Assembly: GCA_943367715.1 (NCBI GenBank)
Contig: CALRJY020000036.1
Location: 1-64,000 of the forward strand
Direction: 5' to 3'
DNA length: 64,000 nucleotides
Source: JAEYXS01 sp943367715
GTDB taxonomy: Bacteria; Verrucomicrobiota; Verrucomicrobiia; Limisphaerales; JAEYXS01
In this document: in pieces, positions 33,581 to 42,391 of the stretch
Position numbering within the stretch: the first letter of the stretch is position 1
How the letters are laid out: the number at the start of each line of letters is the position of its first letter
The notes under the pieces: model-generated
What the model was told of the DNA's origin: nothing
The model's database searches: none
What the model saw: only the letters and a program-made list of their open reading frames with translations
Translations under genes and position numbers: made by a program

Positions 33581-35160
33581 TCCGTTTTCTTCCCCGCATG
33601 CCGCAGCATTTTGCCCGGTCTCGCCTGCGTGTGATGATCGTCCTTCACCACCGCTTCACCATTCACCAGCACCAGCTTGAACCCTGTCGCATACTGGTGC
33701 GGTTCCGTAAAGGTTGCATTGTCTTTGACCTTTGCCAAATCGAAGACCACCACATCCGCCCGCATTCCCACCTGGATTTGCCCGCGCTCCTTCAGTTGAA
33801 ACGTCGTCGCCGGCAGTGAAGTCATCCGCCGCACGGCATCTTCCAACCGTAGGATCTTCTGTTCCCGCACATACTCGCTCAAGGCCCGCGCGCTGTTGCC
33901 ATATCCCCGCGGATGCGGCACCCCTTCGCCAAACACCCGCACGCCACTGTCCGACGCGATCATCGTGTTCGGATGCACCAGATACTTGCGCAAATCTTCC
34001 TCGCTCATGCTGTGAAATACGCCCGACGCACCGCCATTCGCCGTGATTTCCAGCAGCAAATCAATCTGGGCGTCCAAGGAAGTATTCCCTCGCGCTGCTT
34101 GTGCCGCCTGCGCCAAGTTCAAGCCGTTCAATTTTTTGTTCTTCCGATACTCCGCGATGAACACATAGCTCAAATCCTCATTCCCGCTCTTCGCCACGCT
34201 TTCCTGAATCTCTTTCACGATCTTCGCCCTCAATTCCGGCACGGCCAACCGTTCGCGAAATTTCTCATCGCCCCCCTCCCGCGCCCATTCCGGCACGCGA
34301 CTCGATAATCCCGTGCTGGACGCGGGATACATGTATTGATCCTGCGTGATGTCCAATCCCTCCGCCCGCGCTGCCTCGATGGCCTCCAACACTTTATCCG
34401 TCTTCCCCCAGGCCGATTTCCCCGCCAGCTTGATATGAGAAATCTCTGCGCGCACTCCTGCTTCGCGCGCGATACGAAACAACTCGTCCAATGCCTTGAG
34501 AATATCGCCACTCTCACTACGCATGTGACTTACATAGATGCCATCAAACGGTGCGATAGCTTTCGTCACCTCCACCAATTCTTCCGTCTCAGAAAATGTT
34601 CCCGGTAAATAGATAAGCCCAGTAGATAAGCCCACTGCACCCTCCTCCATCGCCTTCGTCACCAGCGCTTTCATCTTCATGAGCTCTGCCGCAGTCGGAG
34701 GACGCTTGAAGGAACCGCCCATCACTTGCCCACGCACAGTACCATGCCCGATAAGCGTCGCGACATTAGGCGACACCAGCACATCTTCCAATTCCTTGAA
34801 ATACTTCGCCACGTCGATGCGTGACCCGCCGCAATTCCCCAGCACCAAGGTCGTCACGCCCATCCGCACAAAATTCTCCGAGAGCGGCTGCTTCTCGATC
34901 CCCTCCGCATGTGTGTGCACATCGATGAATCCCGGCGCCACCACCAAACCCTTCGCGTCCAACACCTGCTTGGCCTCGCCCTTCAACTCTTTGCGGATAG
35001 CCATGATGCGCCCATCCTTGATCCCCACATCTGCGAAATACGCCGGATTTCCCGTGCCATCAGCGATGCGCCCACCCTTGATCAGCCAGTCGAAATCCGC
35101 CGCCACGACACATTGAAGACTCACCAGAAAAATGAAACTGGAGCGTATGAGAGTGCGCAC
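33577..35160 (-). CDS. Secreted N-acyl-D-amino-acid deacylase-like amidohydrolase
   Basis: 527 residues from GTG 35160, which gives a clean signal peptide (RTLIRSSFIFLVSLQCVVAA) preceded by AAGGG. Amidohydrolase fold with metal motif GFIDVHTHAE, the D-aminoacylase Cys in LGNCGGS, SHMRSES, EISHIKLAGK and MIASDSGVR. D-aminoacylases hydrolyse N-acyl-D-amino acids. The open frame continues to 35424, but that extension contains a dispersed repeat and does not resemble the family. First gene of an operon with the triple-Rid and DUF1080 genes; the trio suggests salvage of amino-sugar or D-amino acid compounds in the periplasm. Confidence 0.9.
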   Translation of the reverse strand: MRTLIRSSFIFLVSLQCVVAADFDWLIKGGRIADGTGNPAYFADVGIKDGRIMAIRKELKGEAKQVLDAKGLVVAPGFIDVHTHAEGIEKQPLSENFVRMGVTTLVLGNCGGSRIDVAKYFKELEDVLVSPNVATLIGHGTVRGQVMGGSFKRPPTAAELMKMKALVTKAMEEGAVGLSTGLIYLPGTFSETEELVEVTKAIAPFDGIYVSHMRSESGDILKALDELFRIAREAGVRAEISHIKLAGKSAWGKTDKVLEAIEAARAEGLDITQDQYMYPASSTGLSSRVPEWAREGGDEKFRERLAVPELRAKIVKEIQESVAKSGNEDLSYVFIAEYRKNKKLNGLNLAQAAQAARGNTSLDAQIDLLLEITANGGASGVFHSMSEEDLRKYLVHPNTMIASDSGVRVFGEGVPHPRGYGNSARALSEYVREQKILRLEDAVRRMTSLPATTFQLKERGQIQVGMRADVVVFDLAKVKDNATFTEPHQYATGFKLVLVNGEAVVKDDHHTQARPGKMLRHAGKKTE

Positions 35161-35251
35161 CCCGCCCTTATGCCAAAACCCACCCCGCAAAGCCACCTCC
35201 CATTTTCCCGACCTCCTGTATCTTTCCGACCACACGACGCGCGCTAAATAT

Positions 35252-35310
35252 TCTCCCTCTCCCCTTGGAGGCCGAACTTCGGCTGGGGAGAGGGCGGGGT
35301 GAGGGGTGAG
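35252..35310. repeat. Dispersed palindromic repeat, copy 4, with inner dyad
   Basis: TTCTCCCTCTCCCCTTGGAGG, then CCGAACTTCGG, then CTGGGGAGAGGGCGGGGTGAGGGGTGAG. The inner GGAGGCCGAACTTCGGC also resembles the isolated dyad at 226-244. It lies just upstream of the preferred D-aminoacylase start. Confidence 0.8.
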
Positions 35311-35424
35311 AATGCCCAACGCTTTACTCAGCAATTGTGTGAAACCAAAAAATGAAGCCCTCGCCGACCCGCTCGCGCGACTCCCCTTCACCGAAGAAAC
35401 TGACAAAACCGCCTCCTTCATCAC

Positions 35425-36020
35425 CTAAAATGTTCTTCCTCCGTGTGACGAAAGTCAAAAATATTTCACTCCGTAAGAACGATTGTTTTCAACCCCTTGC
35501 AGTAGTGTAAATTACAAAACGGAAATTTTGCGTAACTCGACTTTCCGAATCACCAACTGCGGCCGAAATGCAAGAAATCTTGGTAAGTACTGCCTGCTCA
35601 TGACTTTGTCGGTGCCGTCTCTGGCTGAATGCTTTTCGCTCAAACGCCATGCTGATTGCCATGCCGAAGTCCGCGACGACCGCCGCAACCACCCCCTCTT
35701 GCTCCCCTTTGACATCAGCTCCCCTCACCCACCCCTTTCCTCACCTCGGCACTTGTACATAAGTGCCGAGGTTTTCTACCAGTTTCGCCATTTGGTCCGA
35801 CGCAGCACCTGACGGAACAAGACTTCCTGTAGACGCGCTGCCGTCCGGGTGCTGATGTCCTTCCACTGGGCGACGAACCGGGCAGCTTCATGTTTCGATA
35901 GCATCATCCCAGGCGATTTCACCGGCACGTTGCAATGTGATGGGGATCGAGCCTGTTGCGCCTTTGCCCACGGCCACGGTGTACCCTACAACACCCACTG
36001 CCAATCCTTCCTTATGAGTG
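35425..36020. other. Intergenic region with an isolated terminator-like hairpin
   Basis: About 600 bases without a supportable protein; the frames present are short and mutually overlapping. A small dyad TGTAA-A-TTACA is near 35510. The only strong element is the hairpin at 35744-35775. A short untranslated RNA ending at that hairpin is possible but not shown. Confidence 0.5.
35744..35777 (+). terminator. Strong orphan intrinsic terminator
   Basis: CCTCGGCACTT, loop GTACAT, AAGTGCCGAGG (11 bp, perfect), followed by TTTTCT. It follows no plus-strand gene, so it either ends a small RNA transcribed from about 35490 onward or is a remnant. Confidence 0.7.
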
Positions 36021-36827
36021 CTATGGCTGCTTTACCTTCGATGACACTCCCGCTTCAATTCTCCTAATAGCCGTATTAGCGGAATATCTGGCGTTTCCAT
36101 GCAACTGATCGGCTACTTTCCTCAACCGAGGCAACGTCGACCTCGCTTCGCTTCCCATTTTTCCTAACATGTAAGCGGCGTGTGAAACCAAAGTATCATC
36201 ATTGGAATCCAACGCTTCAATCAACAAAGTGAATCTATAATCCCCCTCTGATAAACGTATTAGGGCGAATATAGCATACTGCCGCACGGACGCATCTGGG
36301 TCCTTCTTCAAGGGCTCAATCAAAGGTATAACCACTTGCCGATTCGTCTTCGCAACCCCCAGTCCCGCGCAACACCCCCTCCTATAAAACGCATTGTTGT
36401 TTGTCAATCCCTTCAACAACTCCGGCAGTGCTTTACCACCTATGGCACCCAGCGCTTCGCCAGCATAACCGGAGTGTTCATCCGTTTGCAACAAGGAGAG
36501 CAAAGCAGGAATAGCTGGCTCTGCAGACTCTTTCAATGCATCGAAACAATAAATAGCATCAATTCTAGTTTCCAATTCACGTGTACGGTCATTAGTAGGT
36601 TCCTCGTATGTAATTCTACGAAGTAATACCGGCAGGGCATTAGTCCCTATCGTCCGTATGGCCCGATAGGCCTTTTGCCTGGTTTCCTCCGAACTGTAGG
36701 GTCCTGCATCAGAAATCCAGGCATCCAAATCGCGTCCGTCGTGCTTCAATCCTTCATCACCGAACATAACGGCAACTGCAAGGAAGCACATCGCCAAAAA
36801 TATAGGGGTCTTTGCTTTTCTCATACT
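36021..36827 (-). CDS. Secreted HEAT-repeat protein
   Basis: About 268 residues from ATG 36827 (MRKAKTPIFLAMCFLAVAVMFG, a signal-like helix). The mature part is built of HEAT-type helical pairs: AEPAIPALLSLLQTDEHSGYAGEALGAIG, DASVRQYAIFALIRL, DTLVSHAAYMLGKMG. Helical scaffold for protein contacts; no catalytic residues. Base composition is more AT-rich than the neighbours, which may mean recent transfer. Not in an obvious operon. Confidence 0.75.
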   Translation of the reverse strand, partial: SMRKAKTPIFLAMCFLAVAVMFGDEGLKHDGRDLDAWISDAGPYSSEETRQKAYRAIRTIGTNALPVLLRRITYEEPTNDRTRELETRIDAIYCFDALKESAEPAIPALLSLLQTDEHSGYAGEALGAIGGKALPELLKGLTNNNAFYRRGCCAGLGVAKTNRQVVIPLIEPLKKDPDASVRQYAIFALIRLSEGDYRFTLLIEALDSNDDTLVSHAAYMLGKMGSEARSTLPRLRKVADQLHGNARYSANTAIRRIEAGVSSKVKQP

Positions 36828-37045
36828 CATGGCCATGCTTTGTTGTCGCACTTTTTCTTACAGTCATCGACCAGTTGCGTACTCCCGAAAGCGAAATTCC
36901 TCTTTTCATCGCAACAATCGCACCATAGCTGTTGGGCAAGTTCTTGCAAGTAGTCCTTCGTAGGCGGTTTCAGGTTCGTGGTTCCCTTCGGACAGGGCCG
37001 GGGAGCGGGGGTGCCCGCCTTTCTACCGTTGAGTCGAAGCCAGCC

Positions 37046-38137
37046 TCAAGCCTTCTGCCCCGCCTCCGTCACATTCTTCGGCCGCCACATCCGGAACTGT
37101 CCCCAATCCGGCCGACCCGGCGGCAATTGATAAAGCCCGCCTTCCAATACCTGCGGCATCTCTTCTCCGGCAGGAATCTTAACCTCCCCGAATCCCTTGA
37201 TCGCCCCCTCGCCTGTTTCAATCAGGTAACCAAAACGAAACCAGTTGTCGTGACACAGTGAGGACCAGATGGATTGCCAGCCCCAGCCCACATCCAGTTC
37301 CACATGCTCCACCTGCCCGCCCTCGCTCCGTTTATCAAACCGCCGTCTCCGGCCGATCACTGAATACGCCGGATTCTTCAGGCTCGAACCTTCCGTCAAA
37401 GTAAGCTGGCATTCGCCGGACATCCGCTCTTTGCCATTCTGGTCATAGACCGCATAGTGCCACACTCCCCGGATATCATATCGCGGCGTCAACGCTTCTT
37501 GAACCGTCTTGGCCGGTTGCAAGCAGCTCGGAATGTTTCGGTTAAGCCAGGGCACTCCCGTTGCTTCACTCGCCCCCAAGTAGTGATACACCAAGATCTC
37601 CAGGTTGTGCTTGATCCGCACCTTGTACTCTTTGAACGTCCCGCGATACGGCTCGATCGCGTTGAAGATATCATACGTACCCGCACTCAATATCAATTGG
37701 TTGCCATCGGCCACGCTCATCACCCGTTGTGCCAGATTGATCCCCGCGCCAGCTACATTTCGGTTCCCGTTGATATCCTCCACCAAGTGATCCACATTTT
37801 CATTGATCCCCACGCGGACCTCAAACTTGCGGGTGTCTTTCTTCTCGGCCTGCCGCTTCTCGTCAATCAACTCGAGGATTTTGCAAGCCAGCTCCATGCA
37901 CACTTGCACCTTCTCCAGCTTGAGCAGGCAGATGCATAAACCATCGCCCGTGGGCAGATACAGCGGCTCCTCGATCTCGAACTGTTTTACCGCCTGCTTG
38001 ACCACTTTGTTCAGAGTTTTGATCACCGCCGACTGGGCGTCGTTACTGCGCGTGCTGAAACTGACGACATCAAGAAAGATGTAATAGACCTGCTGCGGGG
38101 CTTGGTCACTACCTAACAATTTGGAAAACATGCTCAT
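37046..38137 (-). CDS. Class III nucleotidyl cyclase-like protein with unknown C-terminal domain
   Basis: About 363 residues. The N-terminal half (about 15-190) is a compact cyclase domain: FLDVVSFS with the first metal Asp, LPTGDGLCI with the second, VRVGINENV and GAGINLAQRVM with the transition-state Asn and Arg (N-x3-R). The C-terminal ~150 residues (RYDIRGVWHYAVYDQNGKERM, LDVGWGWQSIW, GFGEVKIP) look beta-rich and I do not recognise them. No membrane segment or receiver. ATG 38137 (MSMFSKLL) is preferred over the longer frame to 38176. Stands alone. Confidence 0.8.
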   Translation of the reverse strand: MSMFSKLLGSDQAPQQVYYIFLDVVSFSTRSNDAQSAVIKTLNKVVKQAVKQFEIEEPLYLPTGDGLCICLLKLEKVQVCMELACKILELIDEKRQAEKKDTRKFEVRVGINENVDHLVEDINGNRNVAGAGINLAQRVMSVADGNQLILSAGTYDIFNAIEPYRGTFKEYKVRIKHNLEILVYHYLGASEATGVPWLNRNIPSCLQPAKTVQEALTPRYDIRGVWHYAVYDQNGKERMSGECQLTLTEGSSLKNPAYSVIGRRRRFDKRSEGGQVEHVELDVGWGWQSIWSSLCHDNWFRFGYLIETGEGAIKGFGEVKIPAGEEMPQVLEGGLYQLPPGRPDWGQFRMWRPKNVTEAGQKA

Positions 38138-38335
38138 GCTGTGTGTCTCTCTTTCCCGGGCTGGAACAACACCCAACTGCGTGCCTTGGCCGATATGAGT
38201 CTGAAAAATTGGCCTTCTCTAACCACGCAAAATCTCCCATGCCTAGAGATACCCCGTCAATCGCCAAACAAATAACCACGGTCGTCAGACCACACTAATC
38301 CGACCAGAACTGGCTATGAACTGTGCCGATTGAAA

Positions 38336-38440
38336 TCGAGGGCCAAAGGCCCGGCCTCATACCAGCGTGGGGCAACGCCCCACGAAATATCGCCGCAAAA
38401 GACAAAGCGCTGTAAGCGCGATTCATGCACCAGGGGCCTG
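38336..38440. repeat. Palindromic repeat cluster, GGGGCAACGCCCC type
   Basis: Holds GTGGGGC-AAC-GCCCCAC (38367-38383), GGGCCAAAGGCCC-like sequence just before, and AGCGCTGTAAGCGC after. This mosaic of small hairpins is like the element at 39053-39274. No gene. Confidence 0.6.
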
Positions 38441-38488
38441 GCATCTACTCCGCGCCCTCAGACTTGGTCATTCGTCATTCCTACTGCC

Positions 38489-38971
38489 TCAGCAACTAGT
38501 CGGCACTTCCTGCAACACCTCCACGCAATGCGGAATCGCACCCACCACAAAGCTCAAGGACTCCACCGCCCCGCTGGGCTTGCCTGGCAGACAGATGACC
38601 AGCGCATGATCCACCACCGCCGCCAGATTGCGTGAAAGAATCGCATTCTTCGTGATCTTCATGGACTCCGCCCGCATCACTTCCCCGAAGCCCGGCAGTT
38701 CGCGCACTGAAATCTCCCGCACCGCCTCTGGCGTCACATCACGCAGCGCCACCCCCGTGCCGCCCGTCGTCAGAATGAGCTGGCACCCCTTGCTGATCTG
38801 CTCGCGGATGGCCCTCTGGATGTCGCGTTTCTCATCCGGCACCAGCGCATCCGTCAGCACCTTCCAGCCATAACCCTCCGCCGCCTTCTTGAGCGCCGGC
38901 CCGCCCAAATCGTCATAAAGCCCCTTGGATGCCCGGTCAGAGATAGTAATGATACCAACTTGGATTTGCAT
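38489..38971 (-). CDS. mog: Molybdenum cofactor biosynthesis protein (Mog/MoaB family)
   Basis: 160 residues. MoaB/Mog signatures: VGIITISDRASKGLYDDLGGPAL near the N-terminus, TTGGTGVALRDVTPEAV and LPGKPSGAVES. These proteins adenylylate molybdopterin before metal insertion. Other molybdenum cofactor genes in the window are moaC (39409) and a MoaD-like gene (51214), but they are not in one operon. Confidence 0.92.
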   Translation of the reverse strand: MQIQVGIITISDRASKGLYDDLGGPALKKAAEGYGWKVLTDALVPDEKRDIQRAIREQISKGCQLILTTGGTGVALRDVTPEAVREISVRELPGFGEVMRAESMKITKNAILSRNLAAVVDHALVICLPGKPSGAVESLSFVVGAIPHCVEVLQEVPTSC

Positions 38972-39408
38972 GGGTCGAATTCGTGAATCGTTAAAAATTT
39001 AAACCGTAAATCTGTCAATTGCAGCGGCTGACGCCAGCACCTTTTCAGGAGCGCGGCATTTATGCCGCTTCAACGTCCAAAATCAAAGAGGATTTATGAT
39101 GCGCCAAGAATCACAGTCAAACCGTTTTATCATTCAACGATCCACCGGGTGATGCGAGACGTGTTCTCGGGAGGCGGGCCAACCTACGGCAGTCCCGGCA
39201 GGGACTTCCCGAAAATAGCCCACCATTTTTATGGTGGGTACGGCGTCCTTCACCACCCAAGTCCCGGCAGGGACGAAAGAAACTTTCGCTACGAACCCAT
39301 ACTCCAATCAACCGCTGAAATCAGCGCTCCATTTCTTTCGCTCTCCGGGCTGGGCCGGGCGCACTCGATACCGCCCGTGGCTCTCACCCGCTTTTAATCA
39401 CACCCGCT
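38972..39408. repeat. Intergenic mosaic of palindromic repeats
   Basis: No gene in this 437-base gap. It contains GCGGCAT-TT-ATGCCGC (39053-39068), two identical GTCCCGGCAGGGAC units (39192-39205 and 39261-39274), and between them CCCACCAT-TTTT-ATGGTGGG (39219-39238). Different from the CTCCCTCTCC family. Two direct copies 69 bases apart do not make a CRISPR. Confidence 0.7.
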
Positions 39409-39885
39409 TTAACTTTTTAACGGCTCAATATCCTTCTTCGTCTTCGAGACCAGTTGAACCTCCGTGATGACCATCGTCTTGTCCACCGCCTTGCACATGT
39501 CGTAGATCGTCAGCGCCGCCACACTCACCGCCGTGAGCGCCTCCATCTCGATGCCCGTCTGTGCCGCGATCTTCGCCGAGGCCGTGATGACCACGCGGTC
39601 ATTCGTATCCGGAATCTCAAACTGCACCTCGCAATGCGTGATGGGCAACGGATGACACAGGGGGATCAATTCCCCCGTCCGCTTTGCCGCCATGATGCCC
39701 GCCACTCGTGCTACCGAGAACACATCACCCTTCGCCACCGCATTCTCGCGGATGAGCTTCAGCGTATTCGGCAGTAACAAAATCTCTCCACGCGCCACCG
39801 CCTCGCGCAATTGAATCGCCTTCGCCGAGACATCCACCATGGACGCCCGCCCCTTGTCATCGATATGAGTCAATTTATCCGACAC
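39409..39885 (-). CDS. moaC: Cyclic pyranopterin monophosphate synthase
   Basis: 158 residues, full length. Converts the MoaA product to cyclic pyranopterin monophosphate in molybdenum cofactor synthesis. Signatures LTHIDDKGRASMVDVS, ELIPLCHPLPITH, GIEMEALTAVSVAALTIYDM and KAVDKTMVI are present. It overlaps the panB stop by 11 bases, an unusual pairing of two unrelated pathways in one operon. Confidence 0.97.
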   Translation of the reverse strand: MSDKLTHIDDKGRASMVDVSAKAIQLREAVARGEILLLPNTLKLIRENAVAKGDVFSVARVAGIMAAKRTGELIPLCHPLPITHCEVQFEIPDTNDRVVITASAKIAAQTGIEMEALTAVSVAALTIYDMCKAVDKTMVITEVQLVSKTKKDIEPLKS

Positions 39886-40645
39886 GTTCCACCTCCGCTT
39901 TCCAGGTTTCTACTGCCGACCGTATCTCCACGCCACATTGCCGCGTCGGCTTCACAAAGCGCGGCGTGAACCACGGGAACATTCCCACCAGATCCGGCGT
40001 GACCAGAATTTGCCCATCGCAATCCGTGCCCGATCCGATGCCGATGGTCACGAACGGAAACTTCTCCGTCAGCTCCTTCGCCACCGGCGGCGTGACCAGT
40101 TCCAACACCACCGCAAACGCACCAGCCTCCTGCAACGCGGCCGCATCATCCAGCAACTTCGCGCGCCCTTCCTCGTCCTTGCCCTTGATGCGATACTTGC
40201 CCTCTTCCAAGATATGCTGCGGCAACATCCCCAGATGCCCGATGAACGGGATGCCCGCCTCGATGATCGCCTTCACCTGCGGTAAAATCTCCCGACCACC
40301 CTCCGCCTTCACCGCATCCGCCCCCGCATCGACCAACCGCTGTGCATTCGCCACCGCACATTGCGGCGTCACGTAACTGTGAAACGGCAGGTCCGCCGCG
40401 ACCATCGCCTTGGGATTCGCCCGCGCCACCGCCCGCACATGATGCTCGATCTCCGCCATCGTGACGTGAGTGGTATCCGGATAGCCCAGCACGACCATGC
40501 CCAATGAATCACCTACCAGCAAAAGTGGAATACCCGCCTCATCCAGCAAACGGGCCGTGGGATAATCATACGCCGTGAGGGAGGCGAGTCGCTGACGCCC
40601 CTTCATGCCCTTAATTGCCTCGACCGTGATTTTGCCTTCACGCAT
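39875..40645 (-). CDS. panB: 3-methyl-2-oxobutanoate hydroxymethyltransferase
   Basis: 256 residues. Makes ketopantoate for pantothenate and coenzyme A synthesis. Signatures: TAYDYPTARLLDEAGIPLLLVGDSLGMV, ADLPFHSY, VKAEGG, FIGHLGMLPQ and FAVVLELVTPP with the catalytic Glu. Overlaps moaC downstream. The C-terminus is slightly shorter than in Escherichia coli but complete. Confidence 0.97.
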   Translation of the reverse strand: MREGKITVEAIKGMKGRQRLASLTAYDYPTARLLDEAGIPLLLVGDSLGMVVLGYPDTTHVTMAEIEHHVRAVARANPKAMVAADLPFHSYVTPQCAVANAQRLVDAGADAVKAEGGREILPQVKAIIEAGIPFIGHLGMLPQHILEEGKYRIKGKDEEGRAKLLDDAAALQEAGAFAVVLELVTPPVAKELTEKFPFVTIGIGSGTDCDGQILVTPDLVGMFPWFTPRFVKPTRQCGVEIRSAVETWKAEVERVG

Positions 40646-40751
40646 GCCCGCAACATTGCCCCGTTATGGCGAAGCAACAAGTGCCTTTTTCCAACGGGTG
40701 ATTCTTAGATCTTTAGAAGCCGTCCGCCTCTTTCAAGCGCCAGTCACCATC

Positions 40752-42329
40752 TCACTTCACCTTCAACACCACCGCCGTGAAGTCATCCGTCTGCTGTCCT
40801 TCCCCGCTGAACGCCTGCACCGCCTCATACAACGCCTCAACAATATCACGCGATGACCGATGCCGGTTCTGCCGCACCACCCTCAACATCTCATCAGCAC
40901 CGAAAAATTCATCATCCGCATTCATCGCTTCCTCGATGCCATCCGTCAGCAACAGCACGATCTCTCCCGGTGTGAGAATGAGCGGCGAGGCCGATTTGTA
41001 TTCCGTGTCCGGCTTGATGCCCAGCGGCTTGCCCGTGCGTTTCAATTCCGACCGCACCTGCCCCTGCGAATTCAGCACGTAACCCGTCGAGTGCCCCGCG
41101 CTTGCATACACGATGCTTCGCGTCGTCGGATCGATCTGCACCAGTAGCATCGTCACGAACCGTTCGCTGCCCACGTCCTCCGCCAGGACGCGATTCGCCC
41201 GCGTCAAAATCTCGCCCACGTCATCCCGGTTTCGCGCCAGGATGCGCAGATACGCCCGCGTCTCCGCCATCAAGAGCGCCGGCCCGATGCCATGCCCGGT
41301 CACATCACCGATCGCCACACCCACGCGGCTGTGCAACATCGGCAGATAATCGAAATAATCGCCCCCCGCCGCCTCCGCCGGATGCGATGACCCCGCGATG
41401 TCAAAGTCCGCCAGCCGCGGTGATTCCTTCGGGAAAAGTCGTTCTTGGATCTCGCGCGCCACGCGGAACTGCTCCTGGTTCTCGCGCAATTCCTTCTCCG
41501 CTTTTTTGCGCTCCGTGATATCGCGGATGAACGCCACAAACCAGCGTTTCCCCTGCAGCTCCATGTCGTTGAACACGATTTCCAGCAGCGTATCGCGTCC
41601 GTCCTTGCGCTGGCCCACGGTCTCCAGCATGTGCCGCCGGGAGTTCACCACCCCGGAGTGCAATGATTTCACCAGCTCGGCATCCGTGGTGCTCAAGGGC
41701 TTTTCCGGCAGCAACATCGTCAGGTTCTTGCCCACGATCTCTTCCGGTTTATAACCAAAAATCACTTCCACCGCCGGGTTCGCGAAATGGATCACACTGT
41801 TCGTATCCATCAGCAACACCGCATCCGTCGCCGTCTCCCACAGCAGACGATACCGCACTTCGCTCTCGCGCACCGAATCTTCCGCCATACGCCGTGCGGT
41901 GCGGATGGACACCTCGCGCATCTCCCGCTCCACCGCTGCGACCAACCGCGCGAGCTGGCCCTTCATGAAATAATCATGCGCTCCCGCCTTCATCGCCGCC
42001 ACCGCGATGTCCTCACCGATGCCGCCGGAGATGATGATGAAGGGCAGATCAATGCCGCTGTCTTGAAGAAGTTTGAGGGCTTCCGGTGCGCTGAACTCCG
42101 GCAGGTTGTAATCCGCCAGCACCACTTCCCACTCCTTTTCCTTGAGGGCCGACTGCATCTGCGGCGCGGTTTCCACGCGCTGCCATTTTGGTTCGTAACC
42201 GCCCTGTCGCAGCACATTTACCAGGATGCGCGCATCAAATTCCGAATCCTCCACCACCAACACCCGCAACGGTTTACGCGTCGTTGTGGTAATGGGCTTC
42301 TGCTCGATGCTGGCTTGAGCCTCGCTCAT
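40752..42329 (-). CDS. Response regulator with PAS and SpoIIE-type PP2C phosphatase
   Basis: 525 residues: receiver (about 20-140; VVEDSEFDARIL, VLADYNLPEF), PAS (about 150-275; AVEVIFGYKPEEIVGKNL), short coiled coil, then a PP2C SpoIIE/RsbU phosphatase domain (about 295-525) with FDIAGSSHPAEAAGGDYFDYL, VAIGDVTGHGIGPAL and LLLTDGIEEAMN. Such proteins usually dephosphorylate anti-sigma antagonists in partner-switching stress pathways. The gene is isolated; no anti-sigma genes are adjacent. Confidence 0.93.
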   Translation of the reverse strand: MSEAQASIEQKPITTTTRKPLRVLVVEDSEFDARILVNVLRQGGYEPKWQRVETAPQMQSALKEKEWEVVLADYNLPEFSAPEALKLLQDSGIDLPFIIISGGIGEDIAVAAMKAGAHDYFMKGQLARLVAAVEREMREVSIRTARRMAEDSVRESEVRYRLLWETATDAVLLMDTNSVIHFANPAVEVIFGYKPEEIVGKNLTMLLPEKPLSTTDAELVKSLHSGVVNSRRHMLETVGQRKDGRDTLLEIVFNDMELQGKRWFVAFIRDITERKKAEKELRENQEQFRVAREIQERLFPKESPRLADFDIAGSSHPAEAAGGDYFDYLPMLHSRVGVAIGDVTGHGIGPALLMAETRAYLRILARNRDDVGEILTRANRVLAEDVGSERFVTMLLVQIDPTTRSIVYASAGHSTGYVLNSQGQVRSELKRTGKPLGIKPDTEYKSASPLILTPGEIVLLLTDGIEEAMNADDEFFGADEMLRVVRQNRHRSSRDIVEALYEAVQAFSGEGQQTDDFTAVVLKVK

Positions 42330-42391
42330 GTGTTGAGTAGAGAGTAACCGCTATTTCCCATCGCACAAAGCTAAAATCCGACCGCCCCTGG

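Noticed and set aside
36757..36939. 60-residue minus-strand frame upstream of the HEAT protein
   Set aside because: No family resemblance and overlaps the signal peptide of the HEAT gene in another frame.
39192..39274. Two direct GTCCCGGCAGGGAC copies considered as CRISPR
   Set aside because: Only two units, each itself palindromic, with unrelated hairpin between; fits a dispersed repeat.
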